Positions 8,545-17,000 of a stretch of DNA of 64,000 bases are shown in pieces. Within the stretch, counting starts at the first letter, position 1. Each line of letters opens with the position of its first letter. The stretch comes from Xenorhabdus innexi. Lineage in GTDB: Bacteria; Pseudomonadota; Gammaproteobacteria; Enterobacterales; Enterobacteriaceae. The translations under genes were made by a program, and so were the position numbers. Under the pieces are notes generated by a model. It was not told the DNA's origin and did no database searches. It was given only the letters and a program-made list of their open reading frames with translations. Location of the stretch: the NCBI RefSeq assembly GCF_002632485.1, contig NZ_NIBU01000019.1, positions 1 through 64,000 of the forward strand. Direction: 5' to 3'.

Positions 8545-8790
8545 ATGGAAAAGATTAATATATATGATGCGAAAACTAACTTGTCCAGAATTGTTCAGGA
8601 AGTCGCTCGCACGGGTGAACCCGTGATGATTGCCAAGAATGGTCATACCCTGGTTAAAATCATTGCATACAGAGAAGATAAACCGAAGCGTAAACTGGGA
8701 TTCCTCAAAGGTAAAGGTATCATTCCCGCCAATTTTGACGATATGAATGCCCCCGAACTTGTTGATATGTTTGAAGGAAAAGACTCTTAA
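8545..8790 (+). CDS. Phd/YefM-family antitoxin
   Basis: The product has 81 residues. The N-terminus, MEKINIYDAKTNLSRIVQEV, with EPVMIAKNGHTLVKI, is the Phd/YefM DNA-binding fold. The C-terminal 25 residues would wrap the toxin. It should neutralise the PIN toxin and repress its own promoter. Its TAA overlaps the toxin ATG by one base, giving translational coupling. Ribosome binding site AGAGAGG. Confidence 0.9.
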   Translation: MEKINIYDAKTNLSRIVQEVARTGEPVMIAKNGHTLVKIIAYREDKPKRKLGFLKGKGIIPANFDDMNAPELVDMFEGKDS

Positions 8791-9191
8791 TGGATTTGCT
8801 GTTAGATACCAATATTTTGCTGTTTATGGTATATGAACCGGAAAAATTGCAAAGCGATATTGTTGATATTCTTGAAGATACAGACAAAACGCTTTGCTTT
8901 AGTGCGGCGTCTATATGGGAAGTCGTCATTAAAAGCAATCTGAACAAAGCTGATTTTTCCGTCGATCCCGAACAGTTCCGGGACGGACTGTTTGAGGCTG
9001 GTTTGATTGAAATTCCTATAAAAAGCGCGCATGTGCTTGTTGTGAACGATTTACCTGAAAAACTACATAAAGACCCGTTTGATCGGTTAATTGTCGCCCA
9101 GGCTAAGTATATCAAAATTCCACTGATCACAAGTGATAGAAAGCTGATAGATCTTGTTAGTGATTACATAACCGTGATCCCTAACAAATAG
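8790..9191 (+). CDS. PIN-domain toxin (VapC-like ribonuclease)
   Basis: The product has 133 residues, normal for VapC-type PIN toxins. The four acidic metal-binding positions are visible: Asp6 (LLLDTN), Glu44 (SIWEVVIKS), Asp98 (KDPFDRLIVAQA) and Asp116 (LITSD). It should cleave RNA when the labile antitoxin is lost and so act in plasmid stabilisation. It is paired with a Phd-type, not VapB-type, antitoxin, which is common for this subgroup. Confidence 0.92.
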   Translation: MDLLLDTNILLFMVYEPEKLQSDIVDILEDTDKTLCFSAASIWEVVIKSNLNKADFSVDPEQFRDGLFEAGLIEIPIKSAHVLVVNDLPEKLHKDPFDRLIVAQAKYIKIPLITSDRKLIDLVSDYITVIPNK

Positions 9192-9307
9192 TCAAAATGG
9201 GGTTCGCTTGGAAAACGGAAAATATCCCACGCTAAATGATTTAATTCTGCACAGTGAACTTTCCGAGGGAAAGGGCGAAAATCCCCTTTATAGAAGTAAT
9301 AAATAGC

Positions 9308-9613
9308 TTAAAAAAAATAGATGCCTGAATATATTGCACACATACTCCCAATCATTGAGAATGGTTGAATCCGTATGACTCCAGTAAGGAAAATCCCAAC
9401 GCTACCAACCAACACCGCTGAGCTTTTTCTATCAAAATGTCCAAAATGTCCAAAATGTCCAAAATGTCCAAAATGTCCAAAATGTCCAAAATGTCCAAAG
9501 TGGCCAATCGCTAATCCAATTAAAAAGTAAGGTAAGTATCCGGAAATAAAAAATAACACGGCAGAAATTAATCCAAATTTGAAATCATCCATTAAATTAT
9601 TACTCTTTGACAT
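9308..9613 (-). CDS. Membrane protein with GHF tripeptide repeat
   Basis: The product has 101 residues. A first hydrophobic stretch (about residues 15-36) is followed by eight consecutive GHF tripeptides (residues 37-60), then DRKSS and two more hydrophobic segments. The repeat is encoded by a 9-base tandem array, so copy number can change without shifting the frame. The His-rich linker could bind metal or sense pH, but this is speculative. GGAGG precedes the start. It is convergent with the PIN operon. No family recognised. Confidence 0.6.
   Translation of the reverse strand: MSKSNNLMDDFKFGLISAVLFFISGYLPYFLIGLAIGHFGHFGHFGHFGHFGHFGHFGHFDRKSSAVLVGSVGIFLTGVIRIQPFSMIGSMCAIYSGIYFF
9433..9504. 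repeat. 9-bp tandem repeat array
   Basis: Seven perfect copies of CAAAATGTC followed by one degenerate copy (CAAAGTGGC), lying inside the gene above and encoding its GHF run. Confidence 0.95.
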
Positions 9614-9750
9614 TATTTATCTACCTCCAGTGATCACTATGATGACATCGCGTTGAGAAAATCTTTCTATTATAAAATAGCGTATAAATTTAAACGAAAA
9701 ATAAATTATTTAACAATAAGTTATGAAATATCATTGGGCGCAATATCCAG

Positions 9751-9870
9751 CCCCCTCCCTGCTAAGCCGTGAGCGGAGCGAACTTTTCTGCACGGAACAT
9801 GCTTGTACTCGATAGCATAGTGTCTTTGATGAGATCTGACCGCGCGGGTTTTGAGATTGAAGTGCTGTAA
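9751..9870. repeat. Direct repeat, right copy (origin-proximal)
   Basis: This matches 5314-5430 in the same orientation (shared GCTAAGCC, TTCTGCACGGAACA/C, TGTCTTTGATGAGAT). It lies about 450 bases downstream of repA. The interval between the two copies is the cargo island. Confidence 0.75.
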
Positions 9871-10312
9871 GGTTTTATTGTCTTCTGATTTTTTCTGAGC
9901 GGCGCGGCGTTAGCCGCTGCAAGCGAAGTCCTTTCTTTTTTATTGATGTTTTCCTGAATTTCTATTGTCACTGTTTTTCCTTTGAACAAAGTGAAAAGGA
10001 CTAGCATATAGCGTTGGGGCCTTTCTTAGAGGCCCAACGCAATGCCATCCCTTTTTTTAAAAGGCTTTTTGTTCAGAAATAAGTTTCGAAATTAACTGTA
10101 TTTACGGATAACTATTCGAAATTAAATGGTGCTTTATTATCCAATCCGCACGTTTTAAGGCAGGAACTCCTTTTTTAGCAGAAAAAATGACATAACCAAT
10201 GGGAACGCGCCTATGTAAAACGAACAAAAAATGCGCTAATTCCAGGGTGAGAGCAACAGGAAAACCGCGCATGGGCACGGTTTCATTTGATAAAGCGATG
10301 ACGCCAATCAGG
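9871..10312. other. Probable plasmid origin region downstream of repA
   Basis: This is 440 bases without a convincing gene. In IncFII/IncI plasmids RepA acts in cis on an origin just downstream of its gene, which here is this interval. It holds a strong inverted repeat at 10011-10040 (GCGTTGGGGCCT / AGGCCCAACGC, one bulged base). It also holds two sequences two mismatches from a DnaA box, TTATCCAAT near 10136 on the plus strand and TTATCCGTA near 10104 on the minus strand. Origin function is inferred from position. Confidence 0.45.
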
Positions 10313-11398
10313 TTACGTGACTACGACCCCTTCCTGCTCCAGCAAGAGTCGGTAAAACTGTTCTGAGTTTTCCGTGATATGGGGGTGCTGGGCTTTTACT
10401 TTAGTCCGAGCAAGGTAACTCGCCACGGTTGTTGTTGTGCGTTCCCACTGGACAAATAAGTCCCAGTAAGGCCGCGTGGATTTCTTTTTCCCGCGCAGGC
10501 GTGATACAGCCTGCTGCGTCTTCTCCAGTTCCGCTTCCAGATTTTCTGCACCCTGCTTATCCAGCACGTCAATCTGGTCTTTGATATCGTTAATCGCTTT
10601 CTCTTTTTGTTCCTGTAAATCAGGTGCGACAACGGAACGTTTGATATTCTTCAACAGTTTACGCAGGCCATGTTTATTCTGGATATCAATGCCCATCCTT
10701 TCCATGCGTAACAAATGGCGCTGATATTTCTTATCCAGATTTTCTAACTGACCACTCTTAATCGCCCAATTTTGAAAGTCGATCAGGCTTTGCCGGATTT
10801 CCTGATGCGGAATCCCTTTGGAGATAAAAAAGTCCGGTGTCAGCCAAATACGTACCGGTTTATTCTGCCCCGTGTCACTGTCTTTATCTCTGTGCACCAC
10901 CAGATGTTTCATTTGCTCAAAGACGGATAAGGCATGTAACGCCGTATCATAGGCTTTACGCCCATTCTCGTATTGATGCAGCACCCCCATTGCTTTCGCA
11001 ATAAATTCAAAAGGCACCATCACTTCAAACAGATAATCATGGCTGGGGAAAAAATCCGCATGAGCCACCAATGCCAGCGCGAGTGATGTCATGGCCTCAC
11101 GGCTTTCAGACCGGGCACGCACACGCATTGGCTTGCGCGTAAAATGGGTATTATTACGCTCTGAATAGGGAACATAGCCCTGTTGACGCAGGGCAATTAA
11201 ATCCCTGTCGAGCCACCAGTTGTGAACTTTCAGGGTACGCGAAAGACGCGCAGGCGTCCCTCTCGGAACCGGAATATCCTGATTCGGTGTATTGCGCCGA
11301 TGGATTTTAGACTGCCCTTTTCGCAGGGCATTGGACTCGCCACGCCGGGTACGAACAAGGTTATCAGAAGCTGATGGGGTGTGTTGAACTTTATACAC
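10313..11398 (-). CDS. repA: Plasmid replication initiator RepA (IncFII/IncI type)
   Basis: The product has 361 residues from a GTG at 11398 and is the initiator of theta replication. The start is chosen because the leader-peptide stop overlaps it, as in IncI-type plasmids, and GGGG lies just upstream. A TTG at 11425 is an alternative but has no binding site. The body (RTLKVHNWWLDRDLIALRQQ, ALALVAHADFFPSHDYLFEV, a long charged helical region) matches the IncFII_repA family in my memory. Expression should depend on the leader peptide and on a pseudoknot, and be blocked by the antisense RNA at 11465-11555. The presumed origin is downstream. Confidence 0.85.
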   Translation of the reverse strand: MYKVQHTPSASDNLVRTRRGESNALRKGQSKIHRRNTPNQDIPVPRGTPARLSRTLKVHNWWLDRDLIALRQQGYVPYSERNNTHFTRKPMRVRARSESREAMTSLALALVAHADFFPSHDYLFEVMVPFEFIAKAMGVLHQYENGRKAYDTALHALSVFEQMKHLVVHRDKDSDTGQNKPVRIWLTPDFFISKGIPHQEIRQSLIDFQNWAIKSGQLENLDKKYQRHLLRMERMGIDIQNKHGLRKLLKNIKRSVVAPDLQEQKEKAINDIKDQIDVLDKQGAENLEAELEKTQQAVSRLRGKKKSTRPYWDLFVQWERTTTTVASYLARTKVKAQHPHITENSEQFYRLLLEQEGVVVT

Positions 11399-11447
11399 AA
11401 CCCCTGCACTTATGGCGGGGATCAAAAAGTTGCAATAGAAGTCTCAT
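11391..11447 (-). CDS. RepA leader peptide (RepY-like)
   Basis: This is an 18-codon frame starting MRLLLQLFDPRHK, behind TAGGAG. Its stop at 11391-11393 overlaps the repA GTG region, four bases into repA. In ColIb-P9 and related plasmids, translation and termination of such a leader opens a hairpin so that repZ can be translated. The same logic is likely here. The peptide itself need not have a function. Confidence 0.65.
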   Translation of the reverse strand: MRLLLQLFDPRHKCRGCV

Positions 11448-11520
11448 CGTTCTATACTCCTAAGCAGAAACCAAATGATTTCTGCTCCATGATACCCCGT
11501 AACTCTGAAACCGTCCGCCA
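11413..11520 (-). promoter_or_regulatory. Predicted pseudoknot controlling repA translation
   Basis: In the repA mRNA, a long hairpin loop contains UUGGCGG (minus strand, around 11521-11515). The six bases UGGCGG are exactly complementary to CCGCCA at 11418-11413, 15 bases before the repA start. UUGGCG loops pairing with a downstream CGCC element are the hallmark of IncI/IncB/IncL-M repA activation. Complementarity is seen; function is inferred. Confidence 0.6.
11430..11458 (+). promoter_or_regulatory. Promoter of the antisense RNA
   Basis: TTGCAA (11430-11435), a 17-base spacer and TATACT (11453-11458), pointing rightward into the repA leader region. Transcription should start near 11465. 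Confidence 0.7.
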
Positions 11521-11555
11521 AGATAAGTCCAGATTATGGGGTTTCTGCTTTTTAT
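11465..11555 (+). ncRNA. Antisense RNA controlling RepA (Inc RNA / RNAI-like)
   Basis: The transcript is about 90 bases, antisense to the repA leader. It has a small hairpin (GCAGAAA / TTTCTGC) and then a large one with arms ACCCCGTAACTCTG and CAGATTATGGGGT. The loop is about 22 bases and exposes CGCCAA (11516-11521), followed by TTTCTGCTTTTTAT as terminator. It would bind the UUGGCG loop of the repA mRNA, block pseudoknot formation and set copy number and incompatibility. Promoter, stem and terminator are all visible. Confidence 0.75.
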
Positions 11556-11706
11556 CAGTCAGATAATTTCACACACTACTGACTGGGTTTAGTCACCTTT
11601 CGGCGTGACTGACCAGAAATTTTGATTCAAAACCATACATTAACTGCCATTAACTTTAGCACTCTAACGCATAAGGATCAATTTATCCTCATCAGGCGTG
11701 CCCATT

Positions 11707-12294
11707 TTATACACTTTGTGACTGCTCTGCGCCATCACGGGTTTTAAACTCTCTCAGTACCCGATAGATAGTAGCAACCCCGAAGTCAAATTCCTTTGCG
11801 ATTTCACTGATTGTCGCTCCAGCCTGACGGCGTGCATAAATGTCGTTTCGTATAGTATCATTTAATTTTGCGGGACGCCCAAATTTAACCCCGTTTTCTT
11901 GCGCTTTGGCTATCCCTTCAGCCTGACGTTCGCTGCGTAAATCATTTTCGAATTCGGCAATAGACGCTAACATATTGAACATCAAACGCCCTGTCGAAGT
12001 TCGGGTATCAATATTCTGATCCAGCACAACGAGATTAATATCTTCTTGTTGAAAGCGAGTAGCAATTTGTGACAGGTGCGTCACAGAACGGGCGAGACGG
12101 TCTAGTTTAGTCACAATCAACGTATCCCCCTCACGTAAATAATTCATACATGCGTGGAACTGTGGACGCTGTGCGGTACGACCACTACGTTTCTCCTGAT
12201 AAATTCGTTTGCAGTCAGCCTGCCTTAATTTATCAAGTTGTATATCTAAACTTTGACCTGTTGAACTGACTCGTGCATACCCGATCTTTGCCAT
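11707..12294 (-). CDS. Small serine recombinase (resolvase/invertase)
   Basis: The product has 195 residues, normal for the resolvase/DNA-invertase family. The catalytic region IGYARVSSTGQS has the nucleophile Ser near position 10. LVVLDQNIDTRTSTGRL and a long helix follow, and the C-terminus has a helix-turn-helix (AGATISEIAKEFDFGVATIYR). In a plasmid it most likely resolves multimers. There is no transposon end or transposase nearby, and no obvious invertible segment was seen. A possible target site is the inverted repeat at 12363-12388 just upstream. Confidence 0.93.
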   Translation of the reverse strand: MAKIGYARVSSTGQSLDIQLDKLRQADCKRIYQEKRSGRTAQRPQFHACMNYLREGDTLIVTKLDRLARSVTHLSQIATRFQQEDINLVVLDQNIDTRTSTGRLMFNMLASIAEFENDLRSERQAEGIAKAQENGVKFGRPAKLNDTIRNDIYARRQAGATISEIAKEFDFGVATIYRVLREFKTRDGAEQSQSV

Positions 12295-12362
12295 AATTAA
12301 TCATCGCTCTAAAGACATTTGATTACTTATGATAGTCTTTTTGCGACCATACTTCACGGGAT

Positions 12363-12388
12363 ATTAAAAGTATTTGGTACTTTTTAAT
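12363..12388. promoter_or_regulatory. Inverted repeat upstream of recombinase (possible res subsite)
   Basis: ATTAAAAGTA, five bases, TACTTTTTAAT: imperfect 10-11-base arms with one bulge, 70 bases upstream of the recombinase start. Resolvases usually act on sites next to their gene, so this is a candidate crossover or regulatory site. Confidence 0.35.
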
Positions 12389-12499
12389 AGATTGTTGAAC
12401 ATCAAATAATACATTAAAAACCCGTACCTTCATCACAGTGGATTAAGGAAAACCACAGAAACAGCGTGTGTTACAGCGGATAAAAAACGTGGAGTACCG

Positions 12500-12691
12500 T
12501 TGATTATCTCCGGAATTTTAATTTACGATTTTCCCTGGTTAAGAAAAATCTTAATATTTGAAAACAAACGAGACAATATTATGATAGCCACAGGAATATC
12601 TTTTCCCGTATATGCATTAATGTTAAGTATTATTATTCTGACTAACAGAGTAGAAACTACTCTTAATAAAAATAAAGATATACAATTGTGA
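12500..12691 (+). CDS. Doubtful short hydrophobic protein
   Basis: The frame is 63 residues from a TTG, with two hydrophobic stretches (MIISGILIYDFPWL, and a second around FPVYALMLSIIILTN). GGAG lies 6 bases before the TTG. It stands alone in an AT-rich gap of about 680 bases (12295-12977), where hydrophobic frames arise easily by chance. I see no other gene in that gap. Confidence 0.25.
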   Translation: MIISGILIYDFPWLRKILIFENKRDNIMIATGISFPVYALMLSIIILTNRVETTLNKNKDIQL

Positions 12692-12977
12692 TAAAGTTAT
12701 TATTTTTTATACGTCCTATGTTCTTAAAAGATTATATTGTTTAAACGTATTGTGATGAAAATTTACGCTAATCAATACAGAGAAGAAAATTGAAGGCAAT
12801 AACCACTATCGCGGAAAAGAGGCGCATATAACACTTTATAGTTAAATAAAAATTTGGACAGGTGAAATATTAGATAATAAAGTTCACGATGCCCAAAAAA
12901 GTTATTTAATCAGAAAAATATTTTTTATATTAAAAAAATACAGCACATCAATTTGTATTTGCATTTATGTCTATCTT

Positions 12978-13661
12978 TCAAACAGTGTAAGACACTGATC
13001 CTTTGAAAAAACTTTCGGGAATATAGTTAGCTATGTTATTTTCATAACAATATTCAACTAAATCTCGCTTACGTTTACCACCTATTTTTTGATAGATATG
13101 TTGGAGATTATTCTCAACGGTTCGTTGAGATAAAAATAAGCGTTCAGCAATCTCCTTAGTTAAAAACCCTTGCAGAATATAAAACACGATTTCCCATTCT
13201 CTTTTACTGAAAAAGTCAGATGGTTGCGTAAACACTAACGATGTTGGCACATTGATTTTGGTTAGTCTTTCGAGTGTTATTGTATCTACTGGTCTTCCAT
13301 GAAAGATGGTGCCGTGACATACCCCGTTTTCATCGAGTATGGGGTACTTATCACAATACCACGGTTGAAGATAAGTCATTTTTTGAAAAGGATGTATTTC
13401 AATTGAAGTTACCCTATCTAATATTGCTTCAACCCTCCTGTCCTGTCTTTGGAATTCTTCCTGAAAATTTGCTGTACATGATGGAATTTCACCATCAAAA
13501 CGCCCTTCTATATTATACCCTTTAGGTAGGCAAAGCATCTCATTATGTTTTTCATTGGCATAGATAAATCGTGAATTGTTATCTTTTGCTCCCCACGGAT
13601 CATTACTGTTTTCCCAAAACCTAATTAACGGCTTAATTAAATCTTCTACTGACCTATTCAT
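12978..13661 (-). CDS. PAS-LuxR solo transcription regulator
   Basis: The product has 227 residues. Residues about 10-135 form a PAS-like sensor (FWENSNDPWGAKDNNSRFIY, and a second half with PILDENGVCHGTIFHGRP). Residues about 150-210 are a LuxR/GerE helix-turn-helix (LTKEIAERLFLSQRTVENNL, HIYQKIG). PAS4-LuxR solos are numerous in Photorhabdus and Xenorhabdus, where they are thought to sense host or environmental signals. No LuxI partner is present. AAAGGT precedes the start. It lies alone between the recombinase and the virion operon and could regulate either lysogeny or host genes. Confidence 0.88.
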   Translation of the reverse strand: MNRSVEDLIKPLIRFWENSNDPWGAKDNNSRFIYANEKHNEMLCLPKGYNIEGRFDGEIPSCTANFQEEFQRQDRRVEAILDRVTSIEIHPFQKMTYLQPWYCDKYPILDENGVCHGTIFHGRPVDTITLERLTKINVPTSLVFTQPSDFFSKREWEIVFYILQGFLTKEIAERLFLSQRTVENNLQHIYQKIGGKRKRDLVEYCYENNIANYIPESFFKGSVSYTV

Positions 13662-13905
13662 ATTTTACCTTTTGAATGTTTTCTTGATTAAAAATTCATT
13701 CTTATGCTGATAATTTAAATGAGAAACAATATTAGCCCTATTTGTATTTCTACATTATCAGATTAAAAGTTTAATTGAAAACCTTCAATACTAAAATAAA
13801 TAATTGGCAAAGGATTCCTTATGTGATTTTTTAATCTGAACAGGGTGCTATTTTTGATAGATCACTATTCGATTATACGATTAAGGAAAAAAAATATAAT
13901 GAATG

Positions 13906-14079
13906 TCAATTAAGGGCATAATGAAGACTGCCAATAATCATCGCGCCCCACAAGATGCCTCGCCAAAAGGCACAACACGGACAGGTATAGGCAGAACCGA
14001 CAAAGAACGAATAGACATATCCGAGCGGGGAATACCATCCACATAGAATACGTTTCAGTAAAGGGATTTTAGTGTTCAT
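13906..14079 (-). CDS. 57-residue membrane protein at end of virion operon
   Basis: The start ATG overlaps the last 11 bases of the 2304-residue virion gene. The product begins MNTKIPLLKRILCGWYSPLG and has two hydrophobic segments separated by a Cys cluster (TCPCCAFW). Two-helix proteins at the end of a late operon are often holins, but the Cys pair is unusual for one. It is tightly coupled to its neighbour and is therefore likely real. Confidence 0.6.
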   Translation of the reverse strand: MNTKIPLLKRILCGWYSPLGYVYSFFVGSAYTCPCCAFWRGILWGAMIIGSLHYALN

Positions 14080-17000
14080 TAACAATGTCCTGTAATTGAA
14101 TCAGCGCATTACCATAAATAAGACTGCTCTGGTCGTAATACTGACGCATCAGTTCCTGATAATGGGCAATTGCTACTTCATCGCCGTCATAAAAGGCTTT
14201 GTCCAATGCCCCATTAAGTTGTGATAGTGTCATTCCCTCAATGTGTAGATTACGCATGGCCTTTGCCCGTTGGTTTTCAATCTTAGCAACCGGATCGTTT
14301 TTCATCAGCACATTATACGAGCCATCATCACTCAGATTATTAAGACGGCCAGATGCACTAGCCTGAGTAATAAGTTCGCGGTATTTTTGTGTGACCGCAT
14401 AGTCATTCGTTTTGTAGCGATAGGCACTCGTCGCTGTTTGCAGAATGGCATTATCGCCCCAACCAACGGGTTTAAGGGGTGGCGTCGTGGTATTGCGTAC
14501 CATGTTATAAACGCCACTGAATAACGAGGAGAGCAACGCATCCGTTCTGGCCGGGGAAATATCAACCATGCCATTCGATTTTTCATAGAAGAAACGCGTC
14601 ATATCTTTAAGGAACTCTGGCGTTGTCGTCTTACCCCGTTCTACGTTCGCCGGATTGGTGATTTGTTTGCCCGCCCAGTCTACGGGATATTTATTATCCA
14701 CTTCTTGCCCGAACTCGTTCGTTCCCATGCCTATCGTGATCAACGGCTGTGCTGCGGTGGGTATCATCATACGCGTGACAGTGTAACTGTCCATATCACC
14801 GGCAGGTTGAACGGGCATAAAGGTTTCCGCTGCTGAACGGATGATCGAGCCGGTGGCTTCTCCCATGTCTATTTTGCCATGACCCAGCAAGATGAGGTTT
14901 TGCATCGCAATCATAAAGGGACGCACTTCATAGGGCATTTCTCCGCAGACATCACCGAAACAAATCGATTTCTTGCGCGATGGACTACGGGCAAATTTTG
15001 ACCCTCCATCCGTATCTTCATCATCAGGATCATCCAGCGCCGACTGTGTGGCCGCCGCCGCCAGAATGCTCAGTCCCATCAGTCCGAAACGGCCCGCTTG
15101 TGTGGACATGATACTGGCGACTAAGGGCAACGATTGCATTCCCGCATTCCAGAAAGCAAAAAATGCCGGTAAGACTTTACCTGAACCGTGTCGGGTAAAG
15201 TTACCCGCCAGCTCACGTGAACCTTTGGCCGCTTGTGTAATCAAGCCCTGATTATTTGCCGCCCACGCATCCAGCTCTTTTTGTGTCATATTCCGAAGGT
15301 CACGGCCTGACCTGTCTTCTAAGAAATTCAAAAAAGCGGAATAACGGAAAACTTCATCACTGGCATGAACCGCACGAACAAAACGGTGATGCATATTTAA
15401 GGCGGCACTGCCTAATCCCTTCATACCTTGTTGTTGGATAATATCGATGGGGCCAGTCGCTGTTCCCGCATTTAAACGCCGACTGACTGCATCCAAACCA
15501 TAATACGCCCCCGCATTATTTCCCCCTCCTGCCTTTGCAAAGAGTTTTCGCATCGGGTTATCCGTTTTCATGGATGCCTGATCCCGTACAATTTCCGGTA
15601 GCAGACGCACAACATCGACAAGTGATCGCGTGGCAAGCCTGAAATGGTCATTGGCGGACATATTCCGGTCAAATGCCCCGGAGAAATTCAGTAAGGTTAG
15701 AACCGTGTTCCAGACCGGCACTTTTAATAAAAACGACGGACTGTAGGTGGTCATATTGGAGGCCATATAACCTGTCGTGGTACGCAGCATGGTCAGTAAA
15801 GGCATCATTTCGGGTTTCTGGATAGCCCGCAGCAAGTCTTTGCCAAAGCGTGTTTGGGTATCGACGACAATTTTGGCTTTCTTGTCACCTAAAAATACCC
15901 ACACGCCATTTTTATCATTCCATTTCTGGTTTGCCACTGCAATCACATTGCCTGCATCATCCCGCTCCAGCTTGTGTGTTTCCAGTTTAAACAGATCAGC
16001 CATCCCGATACTGTTCACCATTTCGTAGAGTGCCCGCAACGCATTATTACGGGCAACGTTGGCATAACGGGTTTGCATTTGATACAGCATATTCGCCACC
16101 GGATCGGCGGCTTTGGTATAACGCCCCTGAAAGGTTTTATGGATTGACGGGCGCTTTTCTCCGGTAGATAACAGGGGAACGTAATGATAAGCCTGTTTCA
16201 TGCGGTAATAACTTTCCGTAGAAATTAAGCCGGATTTACGTTCCTCATCCAATAACATCTGATTGATATCCCGCATGGGTTTAAGGATAGATTCGATTTG
16301 GGCTTGTTTCTCTTCCGGCACTGTAGACAAAAATTCATAAGCACCCTCAAGTCCTGAGTGCACTTTTCCTTTATTGTCTGTCCAGTGAAATGCCGTGGGG
16401 TTTTCATGAATGCGGGTTGGCACCCCCATTAAGACCATTTCCTTTTTTATCTGATCCATTTCGATGGCCCGTTGCGCATAAGCATAATCATGGAAAACGT
16501 TATACGGAATACCAATCGCGTGCAAGCCATCAATGATACCTTGTTCAACCCGATTCAAGTCCGCGCCCGGACGGCCCGTCACGGCACGCGCACCCGCCAT
16601 TCCTTCCGTCAGTTTTTCATACAAATTAAGCGGCTTTCCATCGGTTCCCCGATAACCGAGTCGGTCAGCAATGCGGTCTATGGCTTTCGCCGGACTGAAC
16701 ACATCCACGTTGGTTGCCCAAAAATAACTCCACAGACTGGATAACCGGGTAGTGACTTCTTTGGCAACTGCCTGGGCCACTGCATTGCGTTTGCCGATAG
16801 AATCCAGCACCTTATTGTTCATATCAACAAATGCCTGACCATAAAGATCCGCCTGACGAATTTCACCCACAAGTGGCGCAGTTGGATTTTCACTGACATC
16901 CCCCACACGGGCACCATAATTATCTGCTGCCCATTCTGATGCTTCGTTCGCCGTATCAACGATATGTTCATGAAACGGCATATCTTCACCATCAATCGTG

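Noticed and set aside
9433-9504. Repeat array considered as CRISPR
   Set aside because: Units are 9 bases with no spacers and lie in a coding frame.
9762-10007. 81-residue leftward frame covering the right direct repeat, with a related frame at 5199-5435
   Set aside because: The two copies share peptide stretches but are frameshifted relative to each other, and substitutions do not favour third positions, so conservation looks like that of DNA rather than protein.
11707-12294. Serine recombinase as part of a transposon
   Set aside because: No transposase and no inverted terminal repeats found nearby.
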